A DNA stretch of 46,255 nt from Bacillus pseudomycoides (GTDB taxonomy: Bacteria > Bacillota > Bacilli > Bacillales > Bacillaceae_G). The stretch is taken from contig NZ_NUQE01000032.1 of assembly GCF_002582035.1 (NCBI RefSeq), forward strand, positions 1 to 46,255. Direction: 5' to 3'. The translations under genes were made by a program, and so were the position numbers. The stretch's first letter is position 1. Each line of letters begins with the position of its first letter. The notes below the pieces were generated by a model that saw nothing but the letters and a program-made list of their open reading frames with translations, ran no database searches and was not told the origin of the DNA. Of the stretch, positions 1 to 8,574 are shown piece by piece.

Positions 1-16
1 GGAAGTTTCACTTTAT
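1..16 (+). repeat. 3' end of a bcr1-like repeat cut by the window edge
   Basis: The first bases GGAAGTTTCACTTTAT are identical to the 3' end of the full repeat copies elsewhere in the window (for example those ending at 22043 and 36249), including the terminal TTTAT. The rest of the element lies outside the window. Confidence 0.75.
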
Positions 17-75
17 AGCAGTGATTTTAAGGTTCATAACGAATTAGTAGAGAGGATAGAACAAGGAGGGGTTAT

Positions 76-1050
76 ATGGAGTTAGCAGTTGAACAAGTAT
101 TTACAAAAGAAATTTTACAAGAAGGAGCAAAGCGTTTCGGTGTAACGGTTATGGAAAAACCGTTAGGAGATTTTGAAAATTATATCTTTCGTGCAGAGGG
201 AAAAGGAAGTACACCATATGTTTTGCGTTTGACGCATTCATCTCATCGTACATATAAGCAAATTGAAGCGGAATTAGACTTTCTGGCATACCTTGGGACA
301 AACGGTGCAAAAGTAGCGGCGCCGCATCGATCAGAGAATGATAGATTTGTAGAAAGTTTACAAGCGACAGACGGAACATCTTTTTATGTTTCTCTTTTTG
401 ATTATGCAAAAGGAGAGAGGGTGAAAGATAACGATCCTGATATTTGGAATGATACGCTCTTTTATGCTTGGGGGAAAGCAATTGGTCAGTTACATCGCCT
501 TACAATGCATTATCCCAAAACAGAGAATCGTGTTACGTGGATGGATGATGAGATTACGATTATTGATATGTTAAAGGAAGATAATGAGCTGCAACACATC
601 GCCTATGAAATTGTAGCAGAAATTAAGAATTTACCTTCTACAAATTGTGCATTTGGATTAATTCACGGAGATATTCATCATGGAAATTTCCACTATGAAA
701 ATGAAGAGCTAACAATTTTTGATTTTGATGATGCAACGTATAATTATTTTGTCCATGACCTTGCAATGGTTTTGTATTATTCTGTCTTAGAAAAAGATTG
801 GTCGGAAGAGCAGAAGACGATTTTTGCACGTCAACAATTGCAAGTATTACGAGAAGGATATGAGACAGAACATCAGCTTGCCGATTCCTCATATGATGCT
901 TTGCCGCTTTTCATGCGCCTTCGAGATGTTGCTTTATATGGAACAATTATGAAAAAGTTTAACGGTAAGAAAATGCCAGAGCATTTTCAAACATTAACAA
1001 AAGCTATTCATCAGAGAATTCTTGCAAGAAAAGCAATTATTGAATTTTAA
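76..1050 (+). CDS. APH/choline-kinase-fold phosphotransferase
   Basis: A 324-residue cytoplasmic protein of the phosphotransferase enzyme family (aminoglycoside phosphotransferase / homoserine kinase type II fold). The catalytic loop is visible as LIHGDIHHGNFHYEN near residues 196-210, with the HGD...N Brenner-type motif. It is followed by the metal-binding IFDFDDA near residue 214. The start ATG is preceded by a strong AAGGAGGGG at a proper distance. It is a single-gene unit ending in its own hairpin terminator. The substrate cannot be told from sequence. Relatives phosphorylate small hydroxylated metabolites or sugars, and some spore-coat kinases share the fold. Resistance to an antibiotic is not implied. 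Confidence 0.85.
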   Translation: MELAVEQVFTKEILQEGAKRFGVTVMEKPLGDFENYIFRAEGKGSTPYVLRLTHSSHRTYKQIEAELDFLAYLGTNGAKVAAPHRSENDRFVESLQATDGTSFYVSLFDYAKGERVKDNDPDIWNDTLFYAWGKAIGQLHRLTMHYPKTENRVTWMDDEITIIDMLKEDNELQHIAYEIVAEIKNLPSTNCAFGLIHGDIHHGNFHYENEELTIFDFDDATYNYFVHDLAMVLYYSVLEKDWSEEQKTIFARQQLQVLREGYETEHQLADSSYDALPLFMRLRDVALYGTIMKKFNGKKMPEHFQTLTKAIHQRILARKAIIEF

Positions 1051-1060
1051 AAAAAACAAG

Positions 1061-1110
1061 AAACTGACCTAAAACACCCTCTAGTGGAGTCATGGTCAGT
1101 TTTTTCTTTT
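1061..1110 (+). terminator. Intrinsic terminator after the APH-fold gene
   Basis: AAACTGACC (1061-1069) pairs with GGTCAGTTT (1094-1102), a smaller imperfect stem lies inside the loop, and a T-rich run follows. Confidence 0.8.
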
Positions 1111-1169
1111 TTAGGCTAGTTTGAATATATAGGTTATATTAGCTGATTGATGCTCTGTTTTTTATTAAT

Positions 1170-1186
1170 AAACACATTTTGTGTTT
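1170..1186. promoter_or_regulatory. Perfect inverted repeat upstream of alsT
   Basis: AAACACA-TTT-TGTGTTT is a perfect 7-bp inverted repeat about 110 bp before alsT, with an extra half-site-like GTGTTTA at 1200-1206. It may be an operator of an unidentified regulator. It does not fit the GlnR/TnrA consensus well. Confidence 0.35.
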
Positions 1187-1256
1187 TTATACAAAAACGT
1201 GTTTATTTTCTCAGAATAATATTGTATTGCATGAGGTGTATATTTTATACTTTTTA

Positions 1257-1271
1257 TATATTCTGAAAATT
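1257..1271 (+). promoter_or_regulatory. Candidate CodY box before alsT
   Basis: TATATTCTGAAAATT matches the CodY consensus AATTTTCWGAAAATT at 13 of 15 positions and lies 24 bp before the alsT start. CodY control of amino acid uptake would make biological sense, but the site was judged by eye only. Confidence 0.5.
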
Positions 1272-1294
1272 CTAATTTAAAAGGAGGAGGATTC

Positions 1295-2755
1295 GTGGAA
1301 GCTTTTGTTAACTGGTTAAATGGTATTGTATGGAGCCCTGCACTTGTTTATCTATGCTTAGGAGTAGGTTTATATTTTTCAATTCGAATGAGATTTCCAC
1401 AAGTTAGACATGTGGGTGAGATGGTAAGACTTACATTTCAAGGAGAGAAATCGGAAGCGGGTGTGTCTTCGTTTCAGGCGCTAGCACTTTCTTTATCAGG
1501 CCGTGTTGGGACAGGGAATATTGCTGGAGTGGCCACAGCGATCGCTTTTGGAGGGCCGGGAGCAGTCTTTTGGATGTGGCTTGTAGCCTTTTTGGGAGCG
1601 GGCTCTGCTTATATAGAATCAACACTTGCACAAATTTATAAGACGAAGTACAAAGGGCAATTCCGAGGGGGGCCGGCATATTACATCGAAAAAGGACTAG
1701 GGATTAAATGGTATGCGATTGTTTTCGTTATGGCGACACTTCTTGCAACAGGGATGTTGCTCCCTGGTGTACAAGCGAACAGTATTGCGGTAAGTTTGGA
1801 AACAGCGTTTGGTATTAATACATCTGTATCAGGAGCAATATTAGTTGTTGTACTAGGTCTTATCATTTTTGGTGGTGTAAAACGTATTGTTAATGTAGCG
1901 CAAATTGTTGTGCCGTTTATGGCAGTTGGTTATATTCTTGTTGCTTGTTTAATTGTCTTTATGAATATTGATAAGTTGCCAGATGCTTTCATGCTTATTA
2001 TAAAAAGTGCATTTGCATTAGATGCTGCATTTGGAGGGATTATCGGCTTAGCGATTTCTTGGGGTGTAAAACGCGGTATTTATTCAAATGAGGCTGGTCA
2101 AGGAACAGGACCGCATGCAGCAGCTGCAGCGGAAGTATCTCATCCGGCAAAACAAGGACTTGTACAAGCATTTTCTGTTTACATTGACACATTATTTGTG
2201 TGCTCTGCAACAGCATTCATGATGATTATTACAGGGATGTATAATGTGTTTGATTCAAGTGGAAAAGGGTTTCTTGTTAATAACTTGAACGGTGCGGAAC
2301 CGGGACCTGGCTATACGCAAGCTGCTGTTGAATCTGTATTCCCTGGTTTTGGAAATGCCTTTGTTGCAATTTCTCTTTTTTTCTTTGCTTTCACAACCAT
2401 TATGGCATACTACTACATTGCAGAAACGAATATTGCCTATTTAAATCGTGAAAAAGATCGTCCTTGGATGATACTTGTACTAAAGTTTATATTTTTAGCG
2501 GCTGTATTCTATGGTTGTGTGAAAACGGCAGCAACAGCGTGGGCGCTTGGGGATATCGGTGTTGGTATTATGGCCTGGGTAAATATTATCGCGATTCTAT
2601 TATTGCAAAAACCGGCGCTTTTAGCATTGAAAGATTATGAGAAGCAGAAGAAGGAAGGGAAAGATCCTGTATTTGATCCTCAAGAACTTGGTATTAAAAA
2701 TGCTGATTTTTGGGAGCATGAATATGGAAAGGATAAACAAGAAGAGGTTTCGTAA
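1295..2755 (+). CDS. alsT: Sodium:alanine/glutamine symporter, AGCS family (AlsT-like)
   Basis: A 486-residue polytopic membrane protein with the AGCS signature: the GRVGTGNIAGVATA segment near residues 69-82 and GGPGAVFWMW just after it, then the GQGTGPHAAAAAE loop near residue 270. About ten hydrophobic segments are visible. It imports alanine, glycine or glutamine with Na+. The start is GTG, chosen because AAGGAGGAGG stands directly upstream. The tail is short, charged and cytoplasmic. The gene is monocistronic, with a candidate CodY box before it and a near-perfect terminator after it. Family assignment is firm; the preferred amino acid is not determined by sequence. Confidence 0.92.
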   Translation: MEAFVNWLNGIVWSPALVYLCLGVGLYFSIRMRFPQVRHVGEMVRLTFQGEKSEAGVSSFQALALSLSGRVGTGNIAGVATAIAFGGPGAVFWMWLVAFLGAGSAYIESTLAQIYKTKYKGQFRGGPAYYIEKGLGIKWYAIVFVMATLLATGMLLPGVQANSIAVSLETAFGINTSVSGAILVVVLGLIIFGGVKRIVNVAQIVVPFMAVGYILVACLIVFMNIDKLPDAFMLIIKSAFALDAAFGGIIGLAISWGVKRGIYSNEAGQGTGPHAAAAAEVSHPAKQGLVQAFSVYIDTLFVCSATAFMMIITGMYNVFDSSGKGFLVNNLNGAEPGPGYTQAAVESVFPGFGNAFVAISLFFFAFTTIMAYYYIAETNIAYLNREKDRPWMILVLKFIFLAAVFYGCVKTAATAWALGDIGVGIMAWVNIIAILLLQKPALLALKDYEKQKKEGKDPVFDPQELGIKNADFWEHEYGKDKQEEVS

Positions 2756-2770
2756 AGAGATGAAAGTGAA

Positions 2771-2807
2771 AGAAGCAAAGAGAGTGATCTCTTTGCTTCT
2801 TTTTTTT
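2771..2807 (+). terminator. Intrinsic terminator after alsT
   Basis: A 13-bp perfect stem (AGAAGCAAAGAGA, loop GTGA, TCTCTTTGCTTCT) is followed by seven T. Confidence 0.92.
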
Positions 2808-2894
2808 GTCTAAAAGATTACTAGTTATTTTTTTAGATGTTTTCGAATATAAAAAACTATACAGGCTTTTTGAGTTGTAAAGGAGGGGAGTAGA

Positions 2895-3623
2895 TTGATT
2901 GTTTTTCGCGATGTCAACAAATATTACGGCAGCTTCCAGGTTTTAAAAAATATTAATTTACAAATTGAAAAAGGGGAAGTCGTCGTGATCGTTGGTCCAT
3001 CGGGATCAGGGAAAAGTACGTTGCTGCGCTGTATGAATCAACTAGAGATGATTACGAATGGTGAATTGTTTGTGAATGGTGTAAACATCCATGATGTAAA
3101 GAAAGATATAAATCAATTAAGACGAAGCATCGGCATGGTATTTCAACATTTTTATTTATATCCTCATAAAACGGTGCTTCAAAATATTACATTTGCCCCG
3201 ATAAAAGTACTCAAAAAGTCGAAAGAAGAAGCAGAAGAAATTGCCATGTTTTACTTAGAAAAAGTAGGGATTTCGGATAAAGTAAATGCCTATCCGCACC
3301 AACTATCAGGCGGACAGCAACAGCGCGTTGCTATTGCAAGGGGACTAGCAATGAAGCCGGAGATTATGCTGTTTGATGAACCAACTTCTGCACTTGATCC
3401 CGAAATGATTGGCGAGGTACTCGACGTTATGAAAACACTAGCAAAAGAAGGCATGACGATGGTTGTTGTTACACATGAGATGGGATTTGCCCGTGAGGTA
3501 GCTGATCGTATTTTATTTATGGACAAGGGTCAAATTGTGGAAGAAGCAGCACCTGCTGATTTCTTTGCAAATCCAAAGCAAGAACGAGCCAAATTATTTT
3601 TAAGTCGTGTGCTTAATCGTTAA
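2895..3623 (+). CDS. glnQ: Glutamine-type ABC transporter ATP-binding protein
   Basis: A 242-residue ABC ATPase of the polar amino acid uptake class. It has Walker [10 protein letters not shown] near residues 35-43, signature LSGGQQQRV near 138, Walker [14 protein letters not shown] near 157-169 and the H-loop [10 protein letters not shown] near 194. It energises the permease pair GlnM/GlnP. The start is TTG behind AAAGGAGGGG; no ATG with a better ribosome site is nearby. It is the first gene of an operon in the same order as B. subtilis glnQHMP. Glutamine specificity is inferred from that gene order. Confidence 0.9.
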   Translation: MIVFRDVNKYYGSFQVLKNINLQIEKGEVVVIVGPSGSGKSTLLRCMNQLEMITNGELFVNGVNIHDVKKDINQLRRSIGMVFQHFYLYPHKTVLQNITFAPIKVLKKSKEEAEEIAMFYLEKVGISDKVNAYPHQLSGGQQQRVAIARGLAMKPEIMLFDEPTSALDPEMIGEVLDVMKTLAKEGMTMVVVTHEMGFAREVADRILFMDKGQIVEEAAPADFFANPKQERAKLFLSRVLNR

Positions 3624-3635
3624 GGGAGGAATTTG

Positions 3636-4466
3636 ATGATTAAAATGAAAAAGTGGTTCACGCTTATCGTTTGTGCGTGTTTATTTATACTGATTTTAGC
3701 TGGGTGTGGAAATAAGAAAGAGGAAACGAAAGAAGCTGTAAAAAATGAGAAGGAAACTGTTATTGATCAAATTAAGAAACGTGGGAAATTAGTTGTCGGT
3801 GTGAAGTATGATACGAATCTATTTGGATTAAAGAATCCGGCAACGGGAAAGGTAGAAGGATTTGATATTGATATTGCGAAAGCACTTGCGAAAAAAATTC
3901 TAGGCGATGAGAATAAATTAGAATTAAAAGAAGTTACTTCTAAAACGCGCATCCAGATGCTAAAAAACGGCGATATTGACGCAATTGTTGCGACAATGAC
4001 AATTACCGAGGAACGCAAAAAAGAAGTTGATTTCTCAGATGTGTATTTTAAAGCTGGGCAATCTTTACTTGTAAAAAAGGGAAGTGGAATTAAGGATATA
4101 GCTGATGTGAAAAAAGGGGTAAAAGTGTTAGCTGTAAAAGGCTCTACTTCTACGAACAATATTCGTGCAAAAGCACCGGAAGCGACTGTGCTTGAATTTG
4201 AAAACTATAGTGAAGCATTTACAGCATTGAAGGCAGGACAAGGTGATGTTTTAACAACAGATAATGCCATTTTATATGGTATGGAAAAGCAAGATGCAAA
4301 CTATGAAGTTGTTGGAAAAATCTTCACTGACGAACCATATGGCATTGCGGTGAGAAAAGGCGAAACAGAGCTTACGAAAGTAATTAATGAGTTACTAAAA
4401 GAGATGAAAGCAAGTGGAGAATACGATAAATTATATGAAAAGTGGATTGGGAAAAAGCCTGAGTAA
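3636..4466 (+). CDS. glnH: Glutamine-type ABC transporter substrate-binding lipoprotein
   Basis: A 276-residue family 3 extracellular solute-binding protein. The N-terminus has a lysine-rich start, a hydrophobic stretch and the lipobox LAGC (Cys near residue 24), so it is a membrane-anchored lipoprotein. The motif GFDIDIAKALAKKI near residue 75 is typical of polar amino acid receptors. The ATG at 3636 was chosen over the TTG three bases upstream because GGGAGGA lies five bases from it. It follows glnQ by 12 bp. A strong stem-loop without a T-tract sits between it and glnM. That arrangement often sets higher expression of the binding protein than of the permeases. Confidence 0.9.
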   Translation: MIKMKKWFTLIVCACLFILILAGCGNKKEETKEAVKNEKETVIDQIKKRGKLVVGVKYDTNLFGLKNPATGKVEGFDIDIAKALAKKILGDENKLELKEVTSKTRIQMLKNGDIDAIVATMTITEERKKEVDFSDVYFKAGQSLLVKKGSGIKDIADVKKGVKVLAVKGSTSTNNIRAKAPEATVLEFENYSEAFTALKAGQGDVLTTDNAILYGMEKQDANYEVVGKIFTDEPYGIAVRKGETELTKVINELLKEMKASGEYDKLYEKWIGKKPE

Positions 4467-4483
4467 AACTACAACATATATGG

Positions 4484-4518
4484 TAACAAGAGGATGAGAA
4501 ATAATCATCCTCTTGTTA
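4484..4518 (+). promoter_or_regulatory. Intra-operon stem-loop between glnH and glnM
   Basis: A 14-bp perfect stem (TAACAAGAGGATGA with TCATCCTCTTGTTA) is followed by TTAAGAAAG rather than a T-run. It is probably a transcript-stabilising or partly terminating hairpin. The ribosome site of glnM follows immediately. Confidence 0.65.
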
Positions 4519-4539
4519 TTAAGAAAGAGGGGAGAGTTT

Positions 4540-5196
4540 ATGCTCGACTTTTCTATTCTCTCAAATAATCTAGATTTGTATTTAGAAGGATTCAAATATA
4601 CAGTGATGTCTAGTATTGTTGCATTAATTGGTAGTTTTATTCTTGGTATCATAATCGCAGTGATGCGAATTGCGCCAATTCGGGTTCTAAATTGGATGGG
4701 TACAGCATATGTAGAGTTTATTCGGAATATCCCTTTAGTTCTAATTGCATTTGCTTTTTATTTTGCTTTTCCCGTAATTGGCGTTACATTTAGTGGGTTT
4801 GTTGCTGGTACAGCTGCACTTACTATATATACAGCGGCTTTTATTACAGAGGCAATTCGTGCAGGAATTTTATCAGTTCCGAAAGGGCAGATGGAAGCAG
4901 CACGTTCTTCTGGCTTAACGTATGTGCAAGCGATGTATTATATCATTTTGCCGCAAGCTATAAAAATTGTGATTCCGCCGCTAGGTAATCAATTTCTAAA
5001 TTTAGTGAAAAACTCTTCTATACTCGGTATTATCGCTGGGGCGGATTTAATGTACCAAGGCGATTTAATTTCTACAAGAACATTTGTCACATTTGATGTA
5101 TATATATTTGTTGGTATGTTTTATTTACTTTTAACTGTTCCGCTTAGCATGGGTGTTCGATATTTAGAGAAACACTTGGCGAAAGGAGCGGTGTAA
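4540..5196 (+). CDS. glnM: Glutamine-type ABC transporter permease
   Basis: A 218-residue inner-membrane permease of the HisM/GlnP class with about five transmembrane segments. The cytoplasmic EAA loop is seen as MEAARSSGLTYVQAMYYIILPQAI (near residues 120-143, EAARSSG...LPQA). The start at 4540 is favoured by AAAGAGGGGAGAG upstream; an in-frame TTG 27 bp earlier lies inside the hairpin region. Its stop codon directly abuts the ATG of glnP, indicating coupled translation. It should form a heterodimer with GlnP. Confidence 0.88.
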   Translation: MLDFSILSNNLDLYLEGFKYTVMSSIVALIGSFILGIIIAVMRIAPIRVLNWMGTAYVEFIRNIPLVLIAFAFYFAFPVIGVTFSGFVAGTAALTIYTAAFITEAIRAGILSVPKGQMEAARSSGLTYVQAMYYIILPQAIKIVIPPLGNQFLNLVKNSSILGIIAGADLMYQGDLISTRTFVTFDVYIFVGMFYLLLTVPLSMGVRYLEKHLAKGAV

Positions 5197-5841
5197 ATGG
5201 ATTTTCGAGGTGCTTATACAGGAGATCATATTATTTTTTTACTAAAAGGACTACTTGTTACGTTAGAAATTGCTCTAATAGCAATCGTCCTTAGTTTTAT
5301 AATTGGTAGTGTAATCGGTACGTTACGATATGTGAAAATACCGGTTGTATCAGCAATACTTGCCTGTATTGTTGAAATCATTCGTAATTTACCGCTATTA
5401 TTAATTATTTTCTTTACATATTTTGCACTCCCAGAAGCTGGATTGAAATTAGAGATTACAACAGCGGCTATTCTGGCTTTGACGATATTTGAAGCAGCGA
5501 TGATATCAGAAATTGTTCGCAGTGGTTTATTATCAATTGAGAAAGGGCAAATTGAAGCAGCACGTGCTTCTGGACTATCGTATGTACAAACGCTTCAACA
5601 TATTATTTTACCGCAAGCACTGCGCCGTATGGTGCCGCCGATTGTCAGTCAATTTATATCCCTTTTAAAAGATACATCGTTGGCTGTCGTAATTTCATTG
5701 CCAGAATTAATGCATAATGCCCAAATTATTAATGGTCAAAATGTAAACTATATGATTCCAATTTTGCTTCTCACAGCATGTATGTATTTTATTGTAAATT
5801 GTAGCCTGTCTCTTTTTTCAAGACGTTTAGAAAGCAGATGA
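5197..5841 (+). CDS. glnP: Glutamine-type ABC transporter permease
   Basis: A 214-residue permease paralogous to the preceding GlnM, with the same EAA loop (IEAARASGLSYVQTLQ). About five transmembrane segments are visible. The ATG follows the glnM stop without a gap and has GGAGCGG as ribosome site. It is the last gene of the operon; the terminator stem starts in its stop codon. Together with GlnM it forms the membrane channel energised by GlnQ. Confidence 0.88.
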   Translation: MDFRGAYTGDHIIFLLKGLLVTLEIALIAIVLSFIIGSVIGTLRYVKIPVVSAILACIVEIIRNLPLLLIIFFTYFALPEAGLKLEITTAAILALTIFEAAMISEIVRSGLLSIEKGQIEAARASGLSYVQTLQHIILPQALRRMVPPIVSQFISLLKDTSLAVVISLPELMHNAQIINGQNVNYMIPILLLTACMYFIVNCSLSLFSRRLESR

Positions 5842-5877
5842 CTCTTGCATGTTATTTTATGCAAGAGTTATTTTTTT
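5841..5877 (+). terminator. Intrinsic terminator of the gln operon
   Basis: ACTCTTGCAT (5841-5850) pairs with ATGCAAGAGT (5859-5868), followed by TA and seven T. Confidence 0.9.
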
Positions 5878-5930
5878 AGAAAAGTTTTAATTTTATATAG
5901 AAATTGTAAACGCTTTATTGTATATTTTAT

Positions 5931-5945
5931 ATTATCAGAAATTTT
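5931..5945 (+). promoter_or_regulatory. Weak candidate CodY box before the permease
   Basis: TATTATCAGAAATTT matches the CodY consensus at about 12 of 15 positions. A cre-like TTGTAAACGCTTTA lies upstream at about 5905. Both are by-eye matches in AT-rich DNA and weak on their own. Confidence 0.3.
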
Positions 5946-5977
5946 AAAATACAGAGGGCGTTTAGGGGAGGAAGAAG

Positions 5978-7405
5978 ATGAGTCAAACAACGAATGAGAA
6001 ATTACAGCGTACAATGAAAAGTAGACATTTATTTATGATTGCACTCGGAGGAGTAATCGGGACAGGTTTCTTCCTCGGATCAGGATATACAATTCATGAA
6101 GCAGGACCAGGAGGAGCAATTCTTTCTTATTTAGTCGGCGGGTTTATTATGTATTTAACGATGCTTTGCCTTGGTGAACTAACAGTTGCCATGCCTGTTT
6201 CTGGATCGTTTCAAAAGTATGCGACGAAATTTATCGGACCTGGAACAGGATTTATGATTGGCTGGTTGTATTGGCTTGGTTGGGCTGTGACGGTTGGTTT
6301 AGAGTTAACATCAATTGGTTTAATGATGAAGAGATGGTTTCCAGATGTAAATACTTGGGTATGGTGCCTTGTGTTCGGTAGTCTTTTATTCATTACAAAT
6401 GCAGTATCAGCAAAAAGCTATGCAGAATTAGAGTTTTGGTTTTCAAGTATTAAAGTAGTTACCATTATTGCATTTATTCTTCTTGGAGGAAGTGCAATAC
6501 TTGGGTTTTTACCATACGATGGAAAAGAAGCAGCACCGCTGTTTTCTAATTTTGTACAAGATGGTGGGTTATTTCCAAATGGACTTGGAGCTGTCTTACT
6601 AACAATGATTACTGTAAACTTCTCTTTCCAAGGAACAGAGTTAATTGGGATTGCAGCAGGTGAAAGTAAAGAACCGGAAAAAACAATCCCGCGTGCAATT
6701 CGTAATACAGTATGGCGTATTATGTTATTCTTTGTTTTAACAATGACAATTTTAGTAGGACTGATTCCTTGGAAAGAAGCAGGAGTTATTGAAAGCCCAT
6801 TTGTTGTTGTATTTGATAAAATCGGTATTCCATATGCAGCGGATATTATGAACTTTGTTATTATTACTGCTCTATTATCTGTAGCAAACTCTGGGTTATA
6901 TGCAGCAACACGTATTTTATGGTCGCTATCAAATGAAGGTATGGCACCAACTTCTTTTAAGAAGTTAAATAAAAGAGGTGTTCCTATTACTGCATTAGTT
7001 GTGACGATAGCTGTTGCGGCACTATCCTTATTAACAAGTGTATTCGCAGAGAGTACAGTATACATGTATTTACTATCTGTTGCAGGTTTATCAGCGGTAG
7101 CGAGTTGGATTATTATCGCATTTTCACAAATTCGATTTAGACAACAATATTTGAAGAATGGTGGCAAGCTGGAAGAATTAAAATATAAGACACCATTATA
7201 TCCGATTGTTCCAATTGCAGCGCTTATTTTAAATAGTATTGTTGTTATTAGTTTAGCTTTTATCCCAGAACAGCGTATGGCATTATATTGCGGCATCCCA
7301 TTTATCATTTTTTGCTACGTGTATTATTATATAAGTAAGAAGCGAAAGCAAACGGTGCAAGTAGAAATGGGGAATGCATATGAAACTAACAGTCAAGCCC
7401 AATGA
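5978..7405 (+). CDS. Amino acid permease, APC family, RocE-like
   Basis: A 475-residue APC-superfamily transporter with about twelve transmembrane segments. The N-terminal signature [17 protein letters not shown] leads into [12 protein letters not shown]. The consensus [13 protein letters not shown] follows near residue 70. It resembles B. subtilis RocE/RocC along its whole length (my recall), so basic amino acids or related compounds are plausible substrates, but specificity is not proven. The ATG has GGGGAGGAAG upstream. A close paralogue lies at 28687-30093. The next gene starts inside its 3' end. Confidence 0.9.
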   Translation: MSQTTNEKLQRTMKSRHLFMIALGGVIGTGFFLGSGYTIHEAGPGGAILSYLVGGFIMYLTMLCLGELTVAMPVSGSFQKYATKFIGPGTGFMIGWLYWLGWAVTVGLELTSIGLMMKRWFPDVNTWVWCLVFGSLLFITNAVSAKSYAELEFWFSSIKVVTIIAFILLGGSAILGFLPYDGKEAAPLFSNFVQDGGLFPNGLGAVLLTMITVNFSFQGTELIGIAAGESKEPEKTIPRAIRNTVWRIMLFFVLTMTILVGLIPWKEAGVIESPFVVVFDKIGIPYAADIMNFVIITALLSVANSGLYAATRILWSLSNEGMAPTSFKKLNKRGVPITALVVTIAVAALSLLTSVFAESTVYMYLLSVAGLSAVASWIIIAFSQIRFRQQYLKNGGKLEELKYKTPLYPIVPIAALILNSIVVISLAFIPEQRMALYCGIPFIIFCYVYYYISKKRKQTVQVEMGNAYETNSQAQ

Positions 7406-7757
7406 AATAACAACTGATCTTCCATATGATAAATTGCAAATTGGAAAAGAAAATGGGTATACACCATTAGATCTTCTTATTGCTTCAATTGCAGGATGCA
7501 GTTCGATTGTGCTTCGAACAATTTTAGAAAAAAAACGTATTACGTATAATGAGTTTACAATTGCAACTGAAATTGTAAGAAGTGAAATTTTGCCAAAGCC
7601 AGTGGAGGGCATTCATTTGCACTATAAAATAAAGGCAAAGGGAATTACGCAAGAACAATTAGAAAAGGCATTAGAGCTTGCTGTGAAGAATTGTACAATT
7701 GTTCAATCTGTGAAGGATAGCATTAAAATTACTGAAACAATTGAATTGATTTTATAA
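7380..7757 (+). CDS. OsmC/Ohr-family protein
   Basis: A 125-residue small cytoplasmic protein of the OsmC fold. It has the characteristic [20 protein letters not shown] segment with the conserved Cys (near residue 40), and a second cysteine in [10 protein letters not shown] (near residue 107). Many members are thiol peroxidases, but the pairing here is of the YhfA/OsmC type whose role is unclear. The ATG at 7380 is preferred over one at 7374 because GGGG (7369-7372) is seven bases away from it. The gene overlaps the end of the permease by 26 bp, so the two are translationally coupled. Confidence 0.8.
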   Translation: MKLTVKPNEITTDLPYDKLQIGKENGYTPLDLLIASIAGCSSIVLRTILEKKRITYNEFTIATEIVRSEILPKPVEGIHLHYKIKAKGITQEQLEKALELAVKNCTIVQSVKDSIKITETIELIL

Positions 7758-7767
7758 AAAAGAGAAG

Positions 7768-7810
7768 ACTACCATTGCTATGTTTTGTGTACATAGTAAT
7801 GGTAGTTTTT
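7768..7810 (+). terminator. Intrinsic terminator after the osmC-like gene
   Basis: ACTACCATT (7768-7776) and AATGGTAGT (7798-7806) form the outer stem, CTATG/CATAG the inner stem, and T-residues follow. Confidence 0.88.
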
Positions 7811-7862
7811 GTTGTGGAGAAATCATCATATACTTTCATTTAATATGATTTTCGTCATTGTT

Positions 7863-7969
7863 TTTATCCTGCTATTCGCGGGAAGTAAGCCCCCCACCTC
7901 AAGATTGAGAGAAGCGAAGAAGAAAGGTGGGGGATGAAGAAAACCCTATTGATGGAAGTTTCACCTTAT
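7863..7969 (+). repeat. bcr1-like repeat, short form
   Basis: About 107 bp, flanked by TTTAT (left) and CTTAT (right). It carries the shared blocks CCTGCTATTCGCGGG, CCCCCACCTCAAGATTGAGA, AAGGTGGGGG and TGATGGAAGTTTCAC. It lacks the middle ACTGCCCGT...AACTAACC block of the long copies. Confidence 0.85.
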
Positions 7970-8005
7970 CCAAAAAAATACGAAAATTTTTAAGAAATAA
8001 AATCA

Positions 8006-8072
8006 TTGACATTATTAGTTATAAGGATTAATATTTAAAAGCGTTAAATATTTAAAGGCATTAAATATTTTA
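8006..8072 (+). promoter_or_regulatory. marR promoter with three stacked palindromic operators
   Basis: TTGACA (8006-8011), 17-bp spacer, TAATAT (8029-8034) is a near-consensus SigA promoter. Three AT palindromes of the form TTAAATATTTAA lie at 8028-8038, 8044-8055 and 8061-8072, spaced 16-17 bp, the first covering the -10 box. This is the layout expected for autorepression by the adjacent MarR protein (inference). Confidence 0.75.
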
Positions 8073-8096
8073 TTGTTTAAATAAGAGGTGGAAAAT

Positions 8097-8555
8097 ATGC
8101 AAAATGATGTAACTCATATTGATAAAATTCAAGCTCTTGCATTTTCTATTACAAAGAAATTGCAAACGGAATTATTAGAGCAATTGCAATCATCTGGACT
8201 AACGCCACCGCAATTTTATATTTTAAAAATTTTAAATCATCACGGTACAGCGAGAGCGACAGAATTAGCGAAAATAATGTATGTGAAACCAAGTGCAATT
8301 ACAGTGATGATTGATCGTTTAATCGATCAAGAATTGGTTTTACGCTATCATGATAAAAATGATCGCCGCGTTGTCGTAATTGAGTTAACAGCGAAGGGGA
8401 AAGATGTATTAGAAGAGGCAATGACTACTCGGAATCAACATATCGCAAAGTACTTTTCACAATTAGAAATACAAGAGAGAGAAGACTTACTCCGTTTGTT
8501 TGAAAAATTAGAAGCAGTTATTTGCCACACATCGGAGGAGAAAGAGAAAAAATAA
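8097..8555 (+). CDS. MarR-family transcriptional regulator
   Basis: A 152-residue winged-helix DNA-binding protein. Helices leading into ARATELAKIMYVKPSAITVMIDRL (near residues 54-77) form the HTH, followed by the wing YHDKNDRRVVVIELTAKG. MarR repressors bind as dimers to palindromes and respond to phenolic or antimicrobial ligands. The ATG at 8097 was chosen because AGAGGTGG is five bases upstream; a GTG at 8088 would lie within that site. It is co-transcribed with the efflux pump 19 bp downstream, which suggests that it senses a pump substrate. Confidence 0.9.
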   Translation: MQNDVTHIDKIQALAFSITKKLQTELLEQLQSSGLTPPQFYILKILNHHGTARATELAKIMYVKPSAITVMIDRLIDQELVLRYHDKNDRRVVVIELTAKGKDVLEEAMTTRNQHIAKYFSQLEIQEREDLLRLFEKLEAVICHTSEEKEKK

Positions 8556-8574
8556 AGAGAGTCGAGGAGATTAT

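Noticed and set aside
76-1050. Aminoglycoside resistance gene
   Set aside because: The APH fold is shared by many metabolic kinases, and nothing in the context or sequence points to drug modification.
6418-7308. A 296-codon open frame on the minus strand within the RocE-like permease gene
   Set aside because: It is antisense to a well-supported transporter, has no ribosome site and no recognisable domain. The same type of shadow frame occurs opposite the paralogue at 28932-29828, which reflects shared codon usage, not two real genes.
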